From NCBI GenBank assembly GCA_027886185.1, contig WOAB01000098.1:1860001-1924000 (forward strand): a DNA stretch of 64,000 nucleotides, given 5' to 3'. Each line of letters opens with the position of its first letter. Positions within the stretch are counted from its first letter, which is position 1. The translations under genes were made by a program, and so were the position numbers. This DNA comes from Rheum nobile (Eukaryota > Streptophyta > Magnoliopsida > Caryophyllales > Polygonaceae). Positions 9,668 through 22,556 of the stretch are shown here, piece after piece. The notes beneath the pieces are model-generated. The model was not told the DNA's origin. It was given only the letters and a program-made list of their open reading frames with translations, and did not search any database.

Positions 9668-9740
9668 GCCCAATTGGTGATACAAGTGTGCATGGATTTG
9701 CCCTTGTATCAAAGGTTGGAGGTTCGATTCCCCCAGCAGC
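9662..9740 (+). other. tRNA-like module, type 2
   Basis: A plus-strand copy with the A-box-like GCCCAATTGGT, GATACAA/TTGTATC stem and B-box GGTTCGATTCC. One C of the T-stem is missing and one G is changed (GGAGG for GGGGG). Confidence 0.5.
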
Positions 9741-9936
9741 AACCCACTCAGCAAGGCCTCGTGCCTACTGGGAGACGGGTTGGGGTGCGTGGTCTGTAGA
9801 CCTGGGGAGGGTTGAGCGCCAGCGGTCCGATCGCCGACTCGAGGCAGACCATGGGCTGGGCCGCTGGGTCAGATCGCCGACTTGAGGCAGACCAAGTGAA
9901 GGCGGTCCCAGGTGGGCTCAAACCTCATCTTTATGA

Positions 9937-10204
9937 TGAGGTTTGAGCCCACCTGGTGATACAAGTGTGCATGGATTTGCCCTTGTATCAAAGGTTGGGG
10001 GTTCGATTCCCCCCAGCAGCAACCCACTCAGCAAGGCCTCGTGCCTACTGGCAGACGGGTTGGGGTGCGTGGTCTGTAGACCTGGGGAGGGTTGAGCGCC
10101 AGCGGTCCGATCGCCGACTTGAAGCAGACCGTGGGCTGGGCCGCTGGGTCAGATCGCCGACTTGAGGCAGACCAAGTGAAGGCGGTCCCAGGTGGGATCA
10201 AACC
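9937..10204. repeat. Foldback unit V, left arm deleted
   Basis: The left arm is cut to GATGAGGTTTGAGCCCACC and jumps straight into a type-2 module at 9954, as if the rest of the arm had been deleted. The right arm (10026-10204) is complete and ends in CAGGTGGGATCAAACCTCAT. Confidence 0.6.
9954..10020 (+). other. tRNA-like module, type 2, 5'-truncated
   Basis: It starts at TGGTGATACAAG and lacks the A-box half, but keeps the central stem and the T-arm with B-box. The junction ACCTGGTGATAC shows the deletion point. Confidence 0.5.
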
Positions 10205-10600
10205 TCATCACCCTGGCTCCACCTCCTTCGTCGTCGGCATCGTCCGCGGTCGAAAGAGCGGCGTCGTTGCAGACATTGACGGAGGAGCTTTTCATTGCAG
10301 ACATTGACAGAGAGGAGGAGTGTGAGGGAATCTTCATCGAGAGACGGATACGATGTAAGGCGAGGCCGAGAGCGGCGTCGCCGAGGAACTCCAGCCGGAA
10401 GCAGATGAGGGAGACGGAAGCAGAGGAGGGAGGCGAGGAAATTAATTAAGCAGAGGAGGGAGACGGAAGCAGAGGAGGGAACTCCAGCCGACTGCCTTCG
10501 GGGAAGACGGAAGCAGAGTAGGGAGACGAGGAAGGGTTTAGGATTTGGGATTGATTAGGGTTAATATTTGGGATTGATTAATAAGATTAAGATTTTTTTT
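10205..10600. other. GC/purine-rich block inside the candidate MULE's right end
   Basis: GGAAGCAGAGGAGGGA and related strings are repeated between about 10396 and 10530. The frame 10192-10449 has no recognisable domain. The reverse complement is pyrimidine-rich and resembles the sequence just inside the left end (2088-2115), which supports an extended terminal repeat. TTGGGATTGATTA occurs twice (about 10546-10580). Confidence 0.4.
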
Positions 10601-10609
10601 ACCTTTTCT

Positions 10610-10786
10610 TTTCAAAAGTTTTAATGATTTATCTGATTTTTCTATTTAAAAGAAAAGTTAAATTTCACCCTTAACAATAGCAAAACTACCACAATCCGTA
10701 CAAAAATCTGATAGTTTTGCAATACTTTTCAAAAGATGGGTTTTTTGCAAGTTGGCTATGAAATCCTCGTATTTTTGCTATTACGC
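10610..10786 (-). repeat. Right terminal inverted repeat of candidate MULE
   Basis: Inverted partner of 1885-2060. It includes AATACTTTTCAAAA, GTATTTTTGCTATTACGC and GTTAAATTTCACCC. It ends directly against the first satellite monomer (CTAGTATATAAG). Confidence 0.5.
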
Positions 10787-13427
10787 CTAGTATATAAGTG
10801 TAACTAAATGAAATATAATGAAATACTATAGCATATAAGTGTAACTATATCATATATAAAGAAATTCTATAGTATATAAGTGTAACTATATCATATATAA
10901 TGAAATTCTATAGTATATAAGTGTAACTGTATCAAATATAATGAAATACTATAGTATATAAGTCTAACTATATCAAATGTAATGAAATACTATAATATAT
11001 AAGTGTACCGATAACATATATAATGAATAACTATAGTATATAAGTGTAACTATATCAAATATAATGAAATACTATAGTATATAAGTCTAACTATATCAAA
11101 TGTAATGAAATACTATAGTATTTAAGTATAACTGAATGAATAATAATGAAATACTATAGTATATAAGTGTAACTATATCATATGTAATGAAATTCTATAG
11201 TATATAAGTGTAACTATATCATATTTAATGAAATTCTATAGTATATAAGTGTAAATATATAATATATAATGAAATACTATAGTATATAAGTCTAACTATA
11301 TCAAATATAATGAAATACTATAGTATATAAGTGTAACTGTATCAAATGTAATGAAATACTATAGTATATAAGTGTAACTAAATGAAATATAATGAAATAC
11401 TATAGTATATAAGTGTACCTATATCATATATAATAAAATTCTATAGTATATAAGTGTAACTATATAAAATATAATGAAATACTATAGTATATAAGTCTAA
11501 CTATATCAAATGTAATGAAATACTATAGTATATATAAGTCTAACTATATCAAATTTAATGAAATACTATAGTACATAAGTGTAACTAAATGAAATATAAT
11601 GAAATACTATAGTATATAAGTGTAACTATATCATATATAATGAAATTCTATAGTATATAAGTGTAACTATATCAAATATAATGAAATAATATACTATATA
11701 AGTGTAACTATATCAAATGTAATAAAATACTATAGTATATAAGTGTACCTATATCATATATAATGAAATTCTATAGTATATAAGTGTAACTATATAAAAT
11801 ATAATGAAATAATATAGTATATAAGTCTAACTATATCAAATGTAATGAAATACTATAGTATATATAAGTCTAACTATATCAAATTTAATGAAATACTATA
11901 GTACATAAGTGTAACTAAATGAAATATAATGAAATACTATAGTATATAAGTGTAACTATATCAAATATAATGACATTCTATAGTATATAAGTGTAACTAT
12001 ATCAAATATAATGAAATACTATAGTATATAAGTATAACTATATCAAATGTAATGAAATAATATTAGTATATAAATGTAACTAAATCAAATTTAATGAAAT
12101 ACTATAGTATATAAGTCTAACTATATCAAATGTAATGAAATACTATAGTATATTAGTGTAACTATATCATATATAATGAAAAACTATAGTATATAAGTCT
12201 AACTATATCAAATGTAATGAAATACTATAGTATTTAAGTATAACTGAATGAATAATAATGAAATACTATAGTATATAAGTGTAACTATATCATATGTAAT
12301 GAAATTCTATAGTAAATAAGTGTAACTATATCATATTTAATGAAATTCTATAGTATATAAGTGTAAATATATAATATATAATGAAATACTATAGTATATA
12401 AGTCTAACTATATCAAATATAATGAAATACTATAGTATATAAGTGTAACTAAAAGAAATATAATGAAATACTATAGTATCTAAGTGTACCTATATCATAT
12501 ATAATGAAATTCTATAGTATATAAGTGTAACTATATAAAATATAATGAAATACTATAGTATATAAGTCTAACTATATCAAATGTAATGAAATACTATAGT
12601 ATATAAGTGTACCTATATCATATATAATGAAATTCTATAGTATATAAGTGTAACTATATAAAATATAATGAAATAATATAGTATATATGTCTAACTATAT
12701 CAAATGTAATGAAATAATATAGTATATATAAGTCTAACTATATCAAATTTAATGAAATACTATAGTACATAAGTGTAACTAAATGAAATATAATGAAATA
12801 CTATAGTATATAAGTGTAACTATATCATATATAATGAAATTCTATAGTATATAAGTGTAACTATATCAAATATAATGTAATACTATATTATATAAGTGTA
12901 ACTATATCAAATGTAATGAAATACTATATTATATAAGTGTAACTATATCAAATATAATGAAATACTATAGTATATAAGTCTAACTATATCTTATGTAATG
13001 AAATACTATAGTATATAAGTGTAACTATATAAAATATAATGAAATTCTATATTATATAAGTGTAACTATATAAAATATAATGAAATACTATAGTATATAA
13101 GTCTAACTATATCAAATGTAATGAAATACTATAGTATATATAAGTCTAACTATATCAAATGTAATGAAATACTATACTATATAAGTGTAACTGTATCAAA
13201 TATAATGAAATACTATATTATATAAGTCTAACTATATCAAATGTAATGAAATACTATAGTATATAAGTGTAACGATATGATATATAATGAAATACTATAT
13301 TATATAAGTGTAACTATATCAAATATAATGAAATACTATAGTATATAAGTCTAACTATATCAAATGTAATGAAATACTATAGTATTTAAGTATAACTGAA
13401 TGAATAATAATGAAATACTATAGTATA
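10787..13427. repeat. 41-bp AT-rich satellite, array segment 1
   Basis: Tandem 41-bp monomers have the cores GTATATAAGTGTAAC and AATATAATGAAATAC. Adjacent start points at 33890 and 33931 confirm the period in the large segment. Two main variants alternate: AAGTGTAAC...AAATATAATG and AAGTCTAAC...AAATGTAATG. A 43-bp form has an extra TA (GTATATATAAG). A marker monomer (GTATTTAAGTATAACTGAAT) occurs at 11116, 12228 and 13380, giving repeat blocks of about 1.1 kb. The segment ends at the target-site duplication of the first LTR copy. Confidence 0.95.
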
Positions 13428-16340
13428 TGTAACACCCCCAGGTCAGTGGTGCTACAGTGCCATAATCCGGAAGGATTATAAGGCGGTAAAAATAAAAATT
13501 TGCGAAACATAACCCATATATATATAAAATATATCAAAAGCAGCACAGCGGAAAACCTGTAAAACCTGTCCAAAGTTTGAGATCACAGTCAAACTTAACA
13601 TACAGAAAATACAACACTTTACCAACCAAAACCAATACAACAAGTTTGACCACATCAAGGTCCAAAACCAAAACGACATATACAACCAAGTCAAAATCCC
13701 AAACCAAAAGAGTAGAGCCCTCGACTCTAAACCGACGGTGATTAGAATCCTCCTTGCTGGCACTAAACCTGAAAAGCCTGATTGACTGGGGGACCCGATA
13801 ACCCAGCCAACCACGGCACGCAAACCGAGGTTGGTCAGTCTCTCGAAAGACTGGCAAAACTCCTCAAGCCAAAACAGTTTAAAAACACTTATTTCATTCA
13901 ACAATCAACTCACAACAAACGACGACACGCCACACGATATATATACATATATATATAATATCATAACTATACTTAATCATCAACCGACCAACCAATCACA
14001 CAACAAAACACAACATAAACACACATCATCACATACCCGATCAATTACCCATTCTTATCCAACTCTCCTCTATACTAACCTCTTTCAATCCAACCTCAAT
14101 CTCATCACAAACATAAACGAATAAACCATCCAATCCAACTATCGCATCCATTACTAATACCTCAATCATCATTTCACTACTGTATCAACACGACAAATCC
14201 AATTAACCTTCACATCAACAAACACATAAGCATCAACGAGACAACATAACATAATACAATTAACAAAACAACGGTCCAGGCCAGCCACCCTTCTGGTGCC
14301 GCCGGTTCGTCAACCTAGACTGCAACTCATACCTCAAACTCAACTCGTATTGGCCCACACCCTCAAGATGGGAAACCAATCTATACTCTCAACCAACACA
14401 ACCAACCTTCACAATCCACCAGCTACCAATAACAACCATACCAACAGAAATTCACCACCTTGACCAGTTACAATCAACCACTACAACACACGAAGTTCAC
14501 AATCACAACCACTATACATCACACAACCAATATACACACAATCAAATCAACGCACAATCCATAACCAAGTACTCAACCAATATTTAACACATAATCATCA
14601 CATAATATCTCCTCCGTCTTCACCACCAAAAACAGCTTCAAATATAATCATTTCAACATCAACCAATTCAACCAAATACAATCACATAACATATATATAC
14701 ATAACGGTCACACAATGCGACCAATTCAATCAAAAGAGTACTCAACTCTTCAAAAGCAAATAACTCCAATCCATTCCAACCCATCACCGGTGAGACACTC
14801 ATCACCTAAAACCAACTATCCGGATAGGGACGGTCTCATACCATCCAACTCCTGGTCCTGAATAACGTAGGCGATTCCCTACGAGGTTTGGTGAGACAAT
14901 CATCACCTGACCCAAGGACTCTGACTCAATAATGGCCCTGAACAACGTAGGCGATTCCCTACGAGGTTTGGTGAGACAATCATCACCTGGCCGAGGGACT
15001 CTGACTCAACGACACCAACCTCCAAACCGACACTCAATCAAATAACACAACGACGATCAACAACACATAATCACACCTTATCACACATTATCACATATGG
15101 AAAAGATTAACTCATATTCACATACACACACTCAATCCAACACACACACACGTGTCAACAGACACTATCAACAACAATCACAATCACATCACATAATCAC
15201 ACCTTAACACACCTCAACACAATTCATTACACATCATAACCTCACACGCACCATCAAACCTCATCACATATCAACACACATATCACACAAGCAATTTATA
15301 TAGTCCAACAATCCAATTTAATAGCTCAAGCAATGATAAAATAAATTAGGATAAAATTAGGCATAAAATCAATTTATAAAATATATAAGTTAGGCAAGTA
15401 TCCTCTTGCCTCAAGTCGAACCACAACGACCCTCAGAGATCTCCAGTCAATCCGAACGAACCTGCGAAATCAATCCGAGCAAATCCCTAGCATTAATTAC
15501 TCATCCAAACCACAACCAAATAAAACTCCAATTTCAAACCCCCAAATAATACCTTCCAAAAAAAAATCAGCACTACACATTCACCAAAATCAACCCCAAG
15601 CTCACGAAATTGGCTCTTCAACTGCCCACAAGGAATAATTCAACATCAATTCGGACTACACACAACATCAATTCGAACCACAACATCAATTCGAACATAA
15701 ACCCTAAAAATTCAGCAAAGCCTCAACCAAATTGAAATTAATCCAACCCATAAGCTCACCTTGTCGACAACTAAGCGGTAGTCACCGGGAAGAGGCTCCT
15801 CGTCGCCGGAACCACAACAACAACACAAAACCGCAGCTGCACAGCTCCAATTCGGACACACACCCAAAAAATTCAGCAAAGAAATTTCAGTCCAAATGAA
15901 CCCCAAGCAAACCCAAACCAAACATCACCTTACCTCTTCGTTCCCACTTGATCTTCGCCGGAAAGAGAGCTCCCGACGCCGGAAGAGGGCTCAACGATGG
16001 ACTGCAGCAGCTCGCAACACTCGGCACGACATCAACCACGAACGAGACGAGCAACAGCGAACCCGAACAGCACCCATGACGGCAGGGAAGGAGGAGGAAC
16101 CGCGCGGAGTAGCTTGGCTCGCCGGAGAAAGAGAGAGCTCGGCACCGGAGCTCGCACACAGGGAAGAAATCGGGAGGAAGGAGCTGAAGCGGGCTGCTCG
16201 TGAAGAAGGCATACGGGAGAGAGAGAGCCACTTGGAGGGAGTTAGGGATTTTTATCCCCAAATTCCCATTTTTCCCCTTATAACAAATCCCCTTAATTAA
16301 TTTACCAAAATGCCATTATTATCTTATTTGGGGTATTTCA
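13428..16340 (-). mobile_element. LTR-only copy 1 (solo LTR), minus
   Basis: It begins TGTAACACCCC and ends GGGGTATTTCA (sense on the minus strand). The flanking duplications GTATA (13423-13427 and 16341-16345) are perfect. Length is 2,913 bases, against 1.85 kb for the LTRs of the complete element of this family at 24383-33038. It contains the conserved terminal hairpin (13462-13479), the CAGTCTTTCGAAAGACTG-type palindrome (near 13835-13855) and the splice-like signals. Repeats around 14860-15000 have AACGTAGGCGATTCCCTACG twice. No gag-pol coding is present. Confidence 0.85.
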
Positions 16341-18883
16341 GTATATAAGTGTAACTATATCATATGTAATGAAATTCTATAGTATATAAGTGTAACTATA
16401 TCATATATAATGAAATTCTATAGTATATAAGTGTAAATATATCAGATATAATGAAATACTATAATATATAAGTATAACTATATCAAATATAATGAAATAC
16501 TATAGTATATAAGTGTAACTGTATCAAATGTAATGAAATACAATATTATATAAGTGTAACTAAATGAAATATAATGAAATACTATAGTATATAAGTGTAC
16601 CTATATCATATATAATGAAATTCTATAGTATATAAGTGTAACTATATAAAATATAATGAAATACTATAGTATATAAGTCTAACTATATCAAATGTAATGA
16701 AATACTATAGTATATATATAAGTCTAACTATATCAAATTTAATGAAATACTATAGTACATAAGTGTAACTAAATGAAATATAATAAAATACTATAGTATA
16801 TAAGTGTAACTATATCATATATAATGAAATTCTATAGTATATAAGTGTAACTATATCAAATATAATGAAATACTACAGTATATAAGTGTAACTATATCAA
16901 ATGTAATGAAATACTATAGTATATAAGTGTAACTATATCAAATTTAATGAAATACTATAGTATATAAGTCCAACTATATCAAAAGTATTGAAATACTATA
17001 GTATATAAGTGTAACTATATCATATATAATGAAATACTATAGTATATAAGTGTAACTATATCAAATATAATGAAATACTACATTATATAAGTGTAACTAT
17101 ATCAAATGTAATGAGATACTATAGTATATAAGTGTAACTATATCAAATATAATGAAATACTATAGTATATAAGTCTAACTATATCAAATGTAATGAAATA
17201 CTATAGTATATAAGTGTAACTATATGAAATATAATGAAATACAATAGTATATAAGTGTAACTATATCAAATATAATGAAATACTATAGTATGAAAGTGTA
17301 ACTATATCAAATGCAATGAAATACTATAGTATATAAGTGTAACTATGTCAAATATAATGAAATACTATAGTATATAAGTCTAACTATATCTTATGTAATG
17401 AAATACTATAGTATATAAGTGTAACTATATAAAATATAATGAAATACTATAGTATATAAGTCTAACTATATCAAATGTAATGAAATACTATAGTATATAT
17501 AAGTCTAACTATATCAAATGTAATGAAGTACTATAGTATATATAAGTCTAACTATATCAAATATAATGAAATACTATAATATATAAGTGTAACTATATCA
17601 AATATAATGAAATACTATAGTATATATAAGTCTAACTATATCAAATTTAATGAAATACTATAGTACATAAGTGTAACTAAATTAAATATAATAAAATACT
17701 ATAGTATATAAGTGTAACTATATCAAATATAATGAAATTCTATAGTATATAAGTGTAACTATATCAAATATAATGAAATACTATAATATATAAGTGTAAC
17801 TATATCAAATGTAATGAAATACTATATTATATAAGTGTAACTATATCAAATTTAATGAAATACTATAGTATATAAGTCTAACTATATCAAATGTAATGAA
17901 ATACTATAGTATATAAGTGTAACTATATCATATATAATGAAATACTATAGTATATAAGTGTAACTATATCAAATATAATGAAATACTACATTATATAAGT
18001 GTAACTATATCAAATGTAACGAAATACTATAGTATATAAGGGTAACTATATCAAATATAATGAAATACTATAGTATATAAGTCTAACTATATCAAATGTA
18101 ATGAAATACTATAGTATATAAGTGTAACTATATGAAATATAATGAAATACAATAGTATATAAGTGTAACTATATCAAATATAATGAAATACTATAGTATG
18201 AAAGTGTAACTATATCAAATGTAATGAAATACTATAATATATAAGTGTAACTATATCAAATATAATGAAATATTATAGTATATAAGTCTAACTATATCTT
18301 ATGTAATGAAATGCTATAGTATATAAGTGTAACTATATCATATATAATGAAATACTATAGGTTATAAGTATAACTATATCAAATATAATGAAATACTATA
18401 GTATATAAGTGTAACTATATCAAATATAATAAAATACTATAGTATATAAGTGGACTTATATCATATATAATTAAATTCTATAGTATATAAGTGTAACTAT
18501 ATCAAATATAATAAAATACTATAGTATATAAGTGGACTTATATCATATATAATTAAATTCTATAGTATATAAGTGTAACTATATCAAATATAATAAAATA
18601 CTATAGTATATAAGTCTAACTATATCAAATGTAATGAAATACTATAGTATATATAAGTCTAACTATATCAAATGAAATGAAATACTATAGTATATAAGTG
18701 TAACTATATGAAATACAATAATATATAAGTGTAACTATATCAAATATAATGAAATACTATAGTATGAAAGTGTAACTATATCAAATGTAATGAAATACTA
18801 TAGTATATAAGTCTAACTATATCTTATGTAATGAAATACTATAGTATATAAGTGTAACTATATCTTATATAATGAAATACTAT
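16341..18883. repeat. 41-bp AT-rich satellite, array segment 2
   Basis: Continuation of the array after the first LTR copy, with the same monomers and variants. Local duplications such as AAGTGGACTTATATC appear twice near 18450-18545. It ends with the ACTAT target-site duplication at 18879-18883. Confidence 0.95.
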
Positions 18884-21800
18884 TGTAACACCCCGGGCCA
18901 GAGGTGCTACAGTGCCATAGTCCCGAAGGACTATAAGGCGGTTTAAAAAAAAAAGAAATCTAAAACTCTTCCAATTACAAAAAAAATCATCAACAATAAA
19001 CTCTGTTCAAGATTGAATCAATACTTAAACCTGTCATCTAGTTAATACATCAATTTATATCCAAAACACGGAAGCGAATACAACATTTTCAAATCCGATG
19101 CAAAACTAAATCTTTAACTGTGAAGACCAATCTGTGATCCAGAACCCGCTCGTTGCTACTAACCTGCAAAGACCAGTTGACTGGGGGACCCGATACCCCA
19201 GCCAACCATGGCACGTAAACCGAAGTTGGTCTGTCTTTTGAAAGACTGGCAAGACTCCTCAAGCCAAAACAGTTCAAAACACATACATATATCACCAATC
19301 AACTCACAACAACGACAACACACCACACAATATATATACATATATCTATATAATATCATAACCATACTTAATCATATCAACCAACCAATGCCAACCACAC
19401 GTCAAAACATATACACACATTATCACATAACATTCATTACACATCCTTATCGAACTCTTCACTATACTAACCTCAATCAATCCATCCTCAAACTCATCAC
19501 AACCATAAATGAATAAAACGATCCAATCCAACTTTACTGACACGTCCAATCCATCCTTCTCTCTATTACTAATATCTCAATCAACAACTCTATGCACATA
19601 CACATCTCTTACTACTGACTTACAACCAAAGCTAACCAATTATACTGAACTCACTACTGCACTAACACAACAAAATCAATTAACCTTCACATCAACAAAC
19701 ACATAAGCATCAACGAGATAATCATCACCTATAAACATAACAAAATAACGACCCAGGCCAGCCACCCTTCCGGTGCCGCCGGTTCGTTAACATAAACTGC
19801 AACTCATACATTCAAACTCAACCCATGTTGGCCCACACCCTCAAGATGGGAAACCAACCTGCACATTCAATCCACACAACCGACCTTCATAATCAATCAA
19901 CATACCCTTATATCCGTAACTAGCTAATACCAGCATCCACATCAACAGAGATTCACAACTTTGACTAGTTACAATTAACAATATAACACACGAAATTTCA
20001 CAACCATAACCAATGGCCAACAATGACCCACAACCACCACTAAAAACAATCAACATCCAACAAAAACCAATAATCAAGCACACAACCAATATTACCAATA
20101 CAACCACTTAATCAAGTACACAACCAATATTCAACACATAACCAACACACACAACCACCAACCCCTCCAATCCAACCTCCGTCTCCACCACCACATCATC
20201 GGGTGAGACAATCAACACACACAACCACCAACACCTCCAATCCAACCTCTGTCTCCACCACCACATCACCGGGTGAGACAATCAACACACACTTTCCGGA
20301 TGGGACTTTCACCATCCAACCCTTGGCCCTTAACGACGTAGGCGTGCACCCTATGCGGTTTGGTGAGACTATCATCACCTGACCCTTTGACTCTGAATTA
20401 ACATTGGCCCTTAACAACGTAGGCGACACTCGGTCCCTACGATGTTTGGTGAGGCTATCATCACCTGGCCCTTGGACTCTCAATCAACAACAATCCATCA
20501 CCACACCGACACCCAATCAATTATTACACACGACAACGATTAACACATATTCACACATATATATAATCAACCAAGCAACTTTAAATTCAATAATCCAATC
20601 AATCCACAACAATCAATTCATAACCATCAATCCACAACAATCAATCCACATTTAGTTATGACCAACTACCACATCACATTCAATCAAACACAACACGAGA
20701 CAATTACTAACACACCCACACATTCACACACACACACATATATATTCAACCACGTAATTCTACATCCAATAATCCAGCACATAACCAATATCTGCCAACA
20801 ATCAAGCAACAACCAATATTCTACACAAAACAGTAACCAAGCACATACCAATATCTGCCAACAACCAAGCAAACAATCAATACCCAGCACAAGACCAATA
20901 ACAAAACACACAACTGGTATCCGATGCACGACCAATAATTATGCACACAATCCAACACACAACCGCCAACACACACAGGTGTCGACAAACACACATATTC
21001 AACCAAGAAATTTCACAACTAATAATCCAAATTAATTTACTCAGACAAGGCTAAATCAATTACTGAATCAAGATATGAACAAAAAATAATTTTATAAAAT
21101 ATATGAAGGGTTAGCAAGATTTATCTTGCCTCAAGCTCGACAACCACGACCTCAGAGATCTCCAACCAACCCGAACGAACCTGCGAAATCAATCCGAGCC
21201 CCTGACATTAATTACTCATACAAATCCACTACTAACAAAACCCCCAAATTCAAAACCCTAAAATCATTCCTTAAAAATTCCAATCAAGCAAACCCCACAC
21301 AATTCAACCAAAGCTCAAATTCAACAATACGGTCACACACTTTCCTCTTCCACTGTCCACGAAGAACAATTCAACATCAATTCGAACAACACAACATCAA
21401 TTCGAACAACACAACATCAATTCGAAATTAACCCATAAGCTTACCTTGTCGACAACCAACGGTAGTCACCGAGGAGGCTTCTCGACGCCGGAACTCAGCA
21501 GCCACACCAGCGCAACACAGCGGACAGCAGCACAACTGCAACAACACGCAGCAGAACACCGGCTCCGACTTGAAAAAAATTCGTTCTCCTTAATCAGGAC
21601 TCCAAATGCGATGATTCTAACTCGAGGAGTTAGATCTACGAGTCTAGTTTACCTCCTCAAAATTTCAGACCAAAATAATGAGTGATCAAACATTTATTAC
21701 CATTCTTCTGAAGTGTCGCAAGTGGGACAACAACACAACAGCGGACAGCAGAGGAATGACGAGGCGATGGCGGTCCGATCTGGGTCGAGCTCGCCGTGGT

Positions 21801-22244
21801 CTCGCACCAGGAAAGGAGGTGGTGGTGGTGGCTCACCACTGCAACAACCACCAGCTGAAATACCCCAAATAAGTGGGTAATGGCATTTTGGTAAATTAAT
21901 TATGGGATTTTGTTAAAAGGGGGGGAAAATGGAAAATTTGGGGATTAAATCCCTAACTCCCTCATTCTCGGTTGTCTCTCTCCCGATCGATTCACCGGTG
22001 CCCAGCCAAGCTCCTTCTCTTCCCCGGCGAATTCGTTCCTTCTCCGGTGCCAGCCGAGTGTTCTTCTTCGGCGAACCCGTCTTGGACCACTCCGCCGCTC
22101 TTCCTCCTCCTTCTGTTGTCCGTGTTTACTGCGAGCTGCTACTTCTGGTTCGAGCCAAGGCTCGCTGCTGCAGTCCGAGTGCTTCCGCTGGTGGTCGTCT
22201 CCGTCGTGGTGGCCGTCAGCTGCAGTCCGTCTCCGGCGTAAGAG

Positions 22245-22556
22245 GTAATGTGGTGCTTTGATGTGGGGTTTGCTTGGGGTTCATTTGGATGAAGCTTTGC
22301 TGAATTTTTTTTTGGGTTAATTTCGAAGTGATATTGTGTTATGTGTTCGAATTGATGTTGTGTGGTGGTCTGAATTGATGTTGAATTATTCTTCGTGGGC
22401 AGTTGAAGAGGATTTCGTGAGCTATTGAGTTGATTTGTGTGTGTGTGGTTGGCTGATTTTTTGAAGGTGTGATATTAGGGTTTGAATTTGGGGGTTTTCT
22501 CTAGTTGTGGTTTGATATGAATTAACGCCAGGGTTTTGCTCGGATTGATTTCGCAG
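22245..22556 (+). other. Candidate intron within LTR copy 3
   Basis: Donor AGAG|GTAATG at 22245 and acceptor TTGATTTCGCAG ending at 22556. The same donor and acceptor context recurs in the other copies (52793-53219, 57783-58170, 46231-46798). Confidence 0.35.

Larger units (their letters stand above)
9392..9936. repeat. Foldback unit IV, close copy of unit III
   Basis: It has the same order as unit III: TGATCTGAGCCCACCTGGG arm, minus type-1, plus type-2, inverted arm ending CAGGTGGGCTCAAACCTCAT. It begins at a GTGCAC-centred palindrome formed with the end of unit III (9380-9405). Confidence 0.7.
1885..10786. mobile_element. Candidate Mutator-like (Pack-MULE-type) element carrying host gene fragments
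   Basis: The block is bounded by two A/T-rich sequences in inverted orientation. The left end (1885-2045) reads AATTGCAAAAACTACCAG..., later TTTTGAAAAGTATAGCAAAA and GGGTGAGAATTAAAC. The reverse complement of the right end (10657-10786) reads AATAGCAAAAATACGAGG..., TTTTGAAAAGTATTGCAAAA and GGGTGAAATTTAAC, in the same order. This style of terminal repeat is known from plant MULEs. Both ends pass inward into pyrimidine-rich strings (CTCCTCCTCTCATCTGCTTC versus CTCCCTCCTCTGCTTCCG), so the repeats may extend for hundreds of bases. No transposase is visible. Flanking 9-mers (TTGAAATTT and CTAGTATAT) do not match, so no target-site duplication supports it. The ends could also belong to two separate elements. 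Confidence 0.45.

Noticed and set aside
8051..10020. Ordinary tRNA genes
   Set aside because: T-arm and A/B boxes match, but there is no D-arm and no 5-bp/7-nt anticodon arm, and the terminal stem is good only in one type. I call them tRNA-like.
7638..10449. GC-rich reading frames in the foldback cluster
   Set aside because: They follow the inverted repeats on both strands, with recurrent RRSDPTAQPTVCL-type peptides, and are not maintained between units.
13428..16340. DNA transposon with short terminal inverted repeats (TGTAACACCCC / TGAAATACCCC)
   Set aside because: The same termini bound the LTRs of the complete chromovirus and give 5-bp duplications, so these are LTRs.
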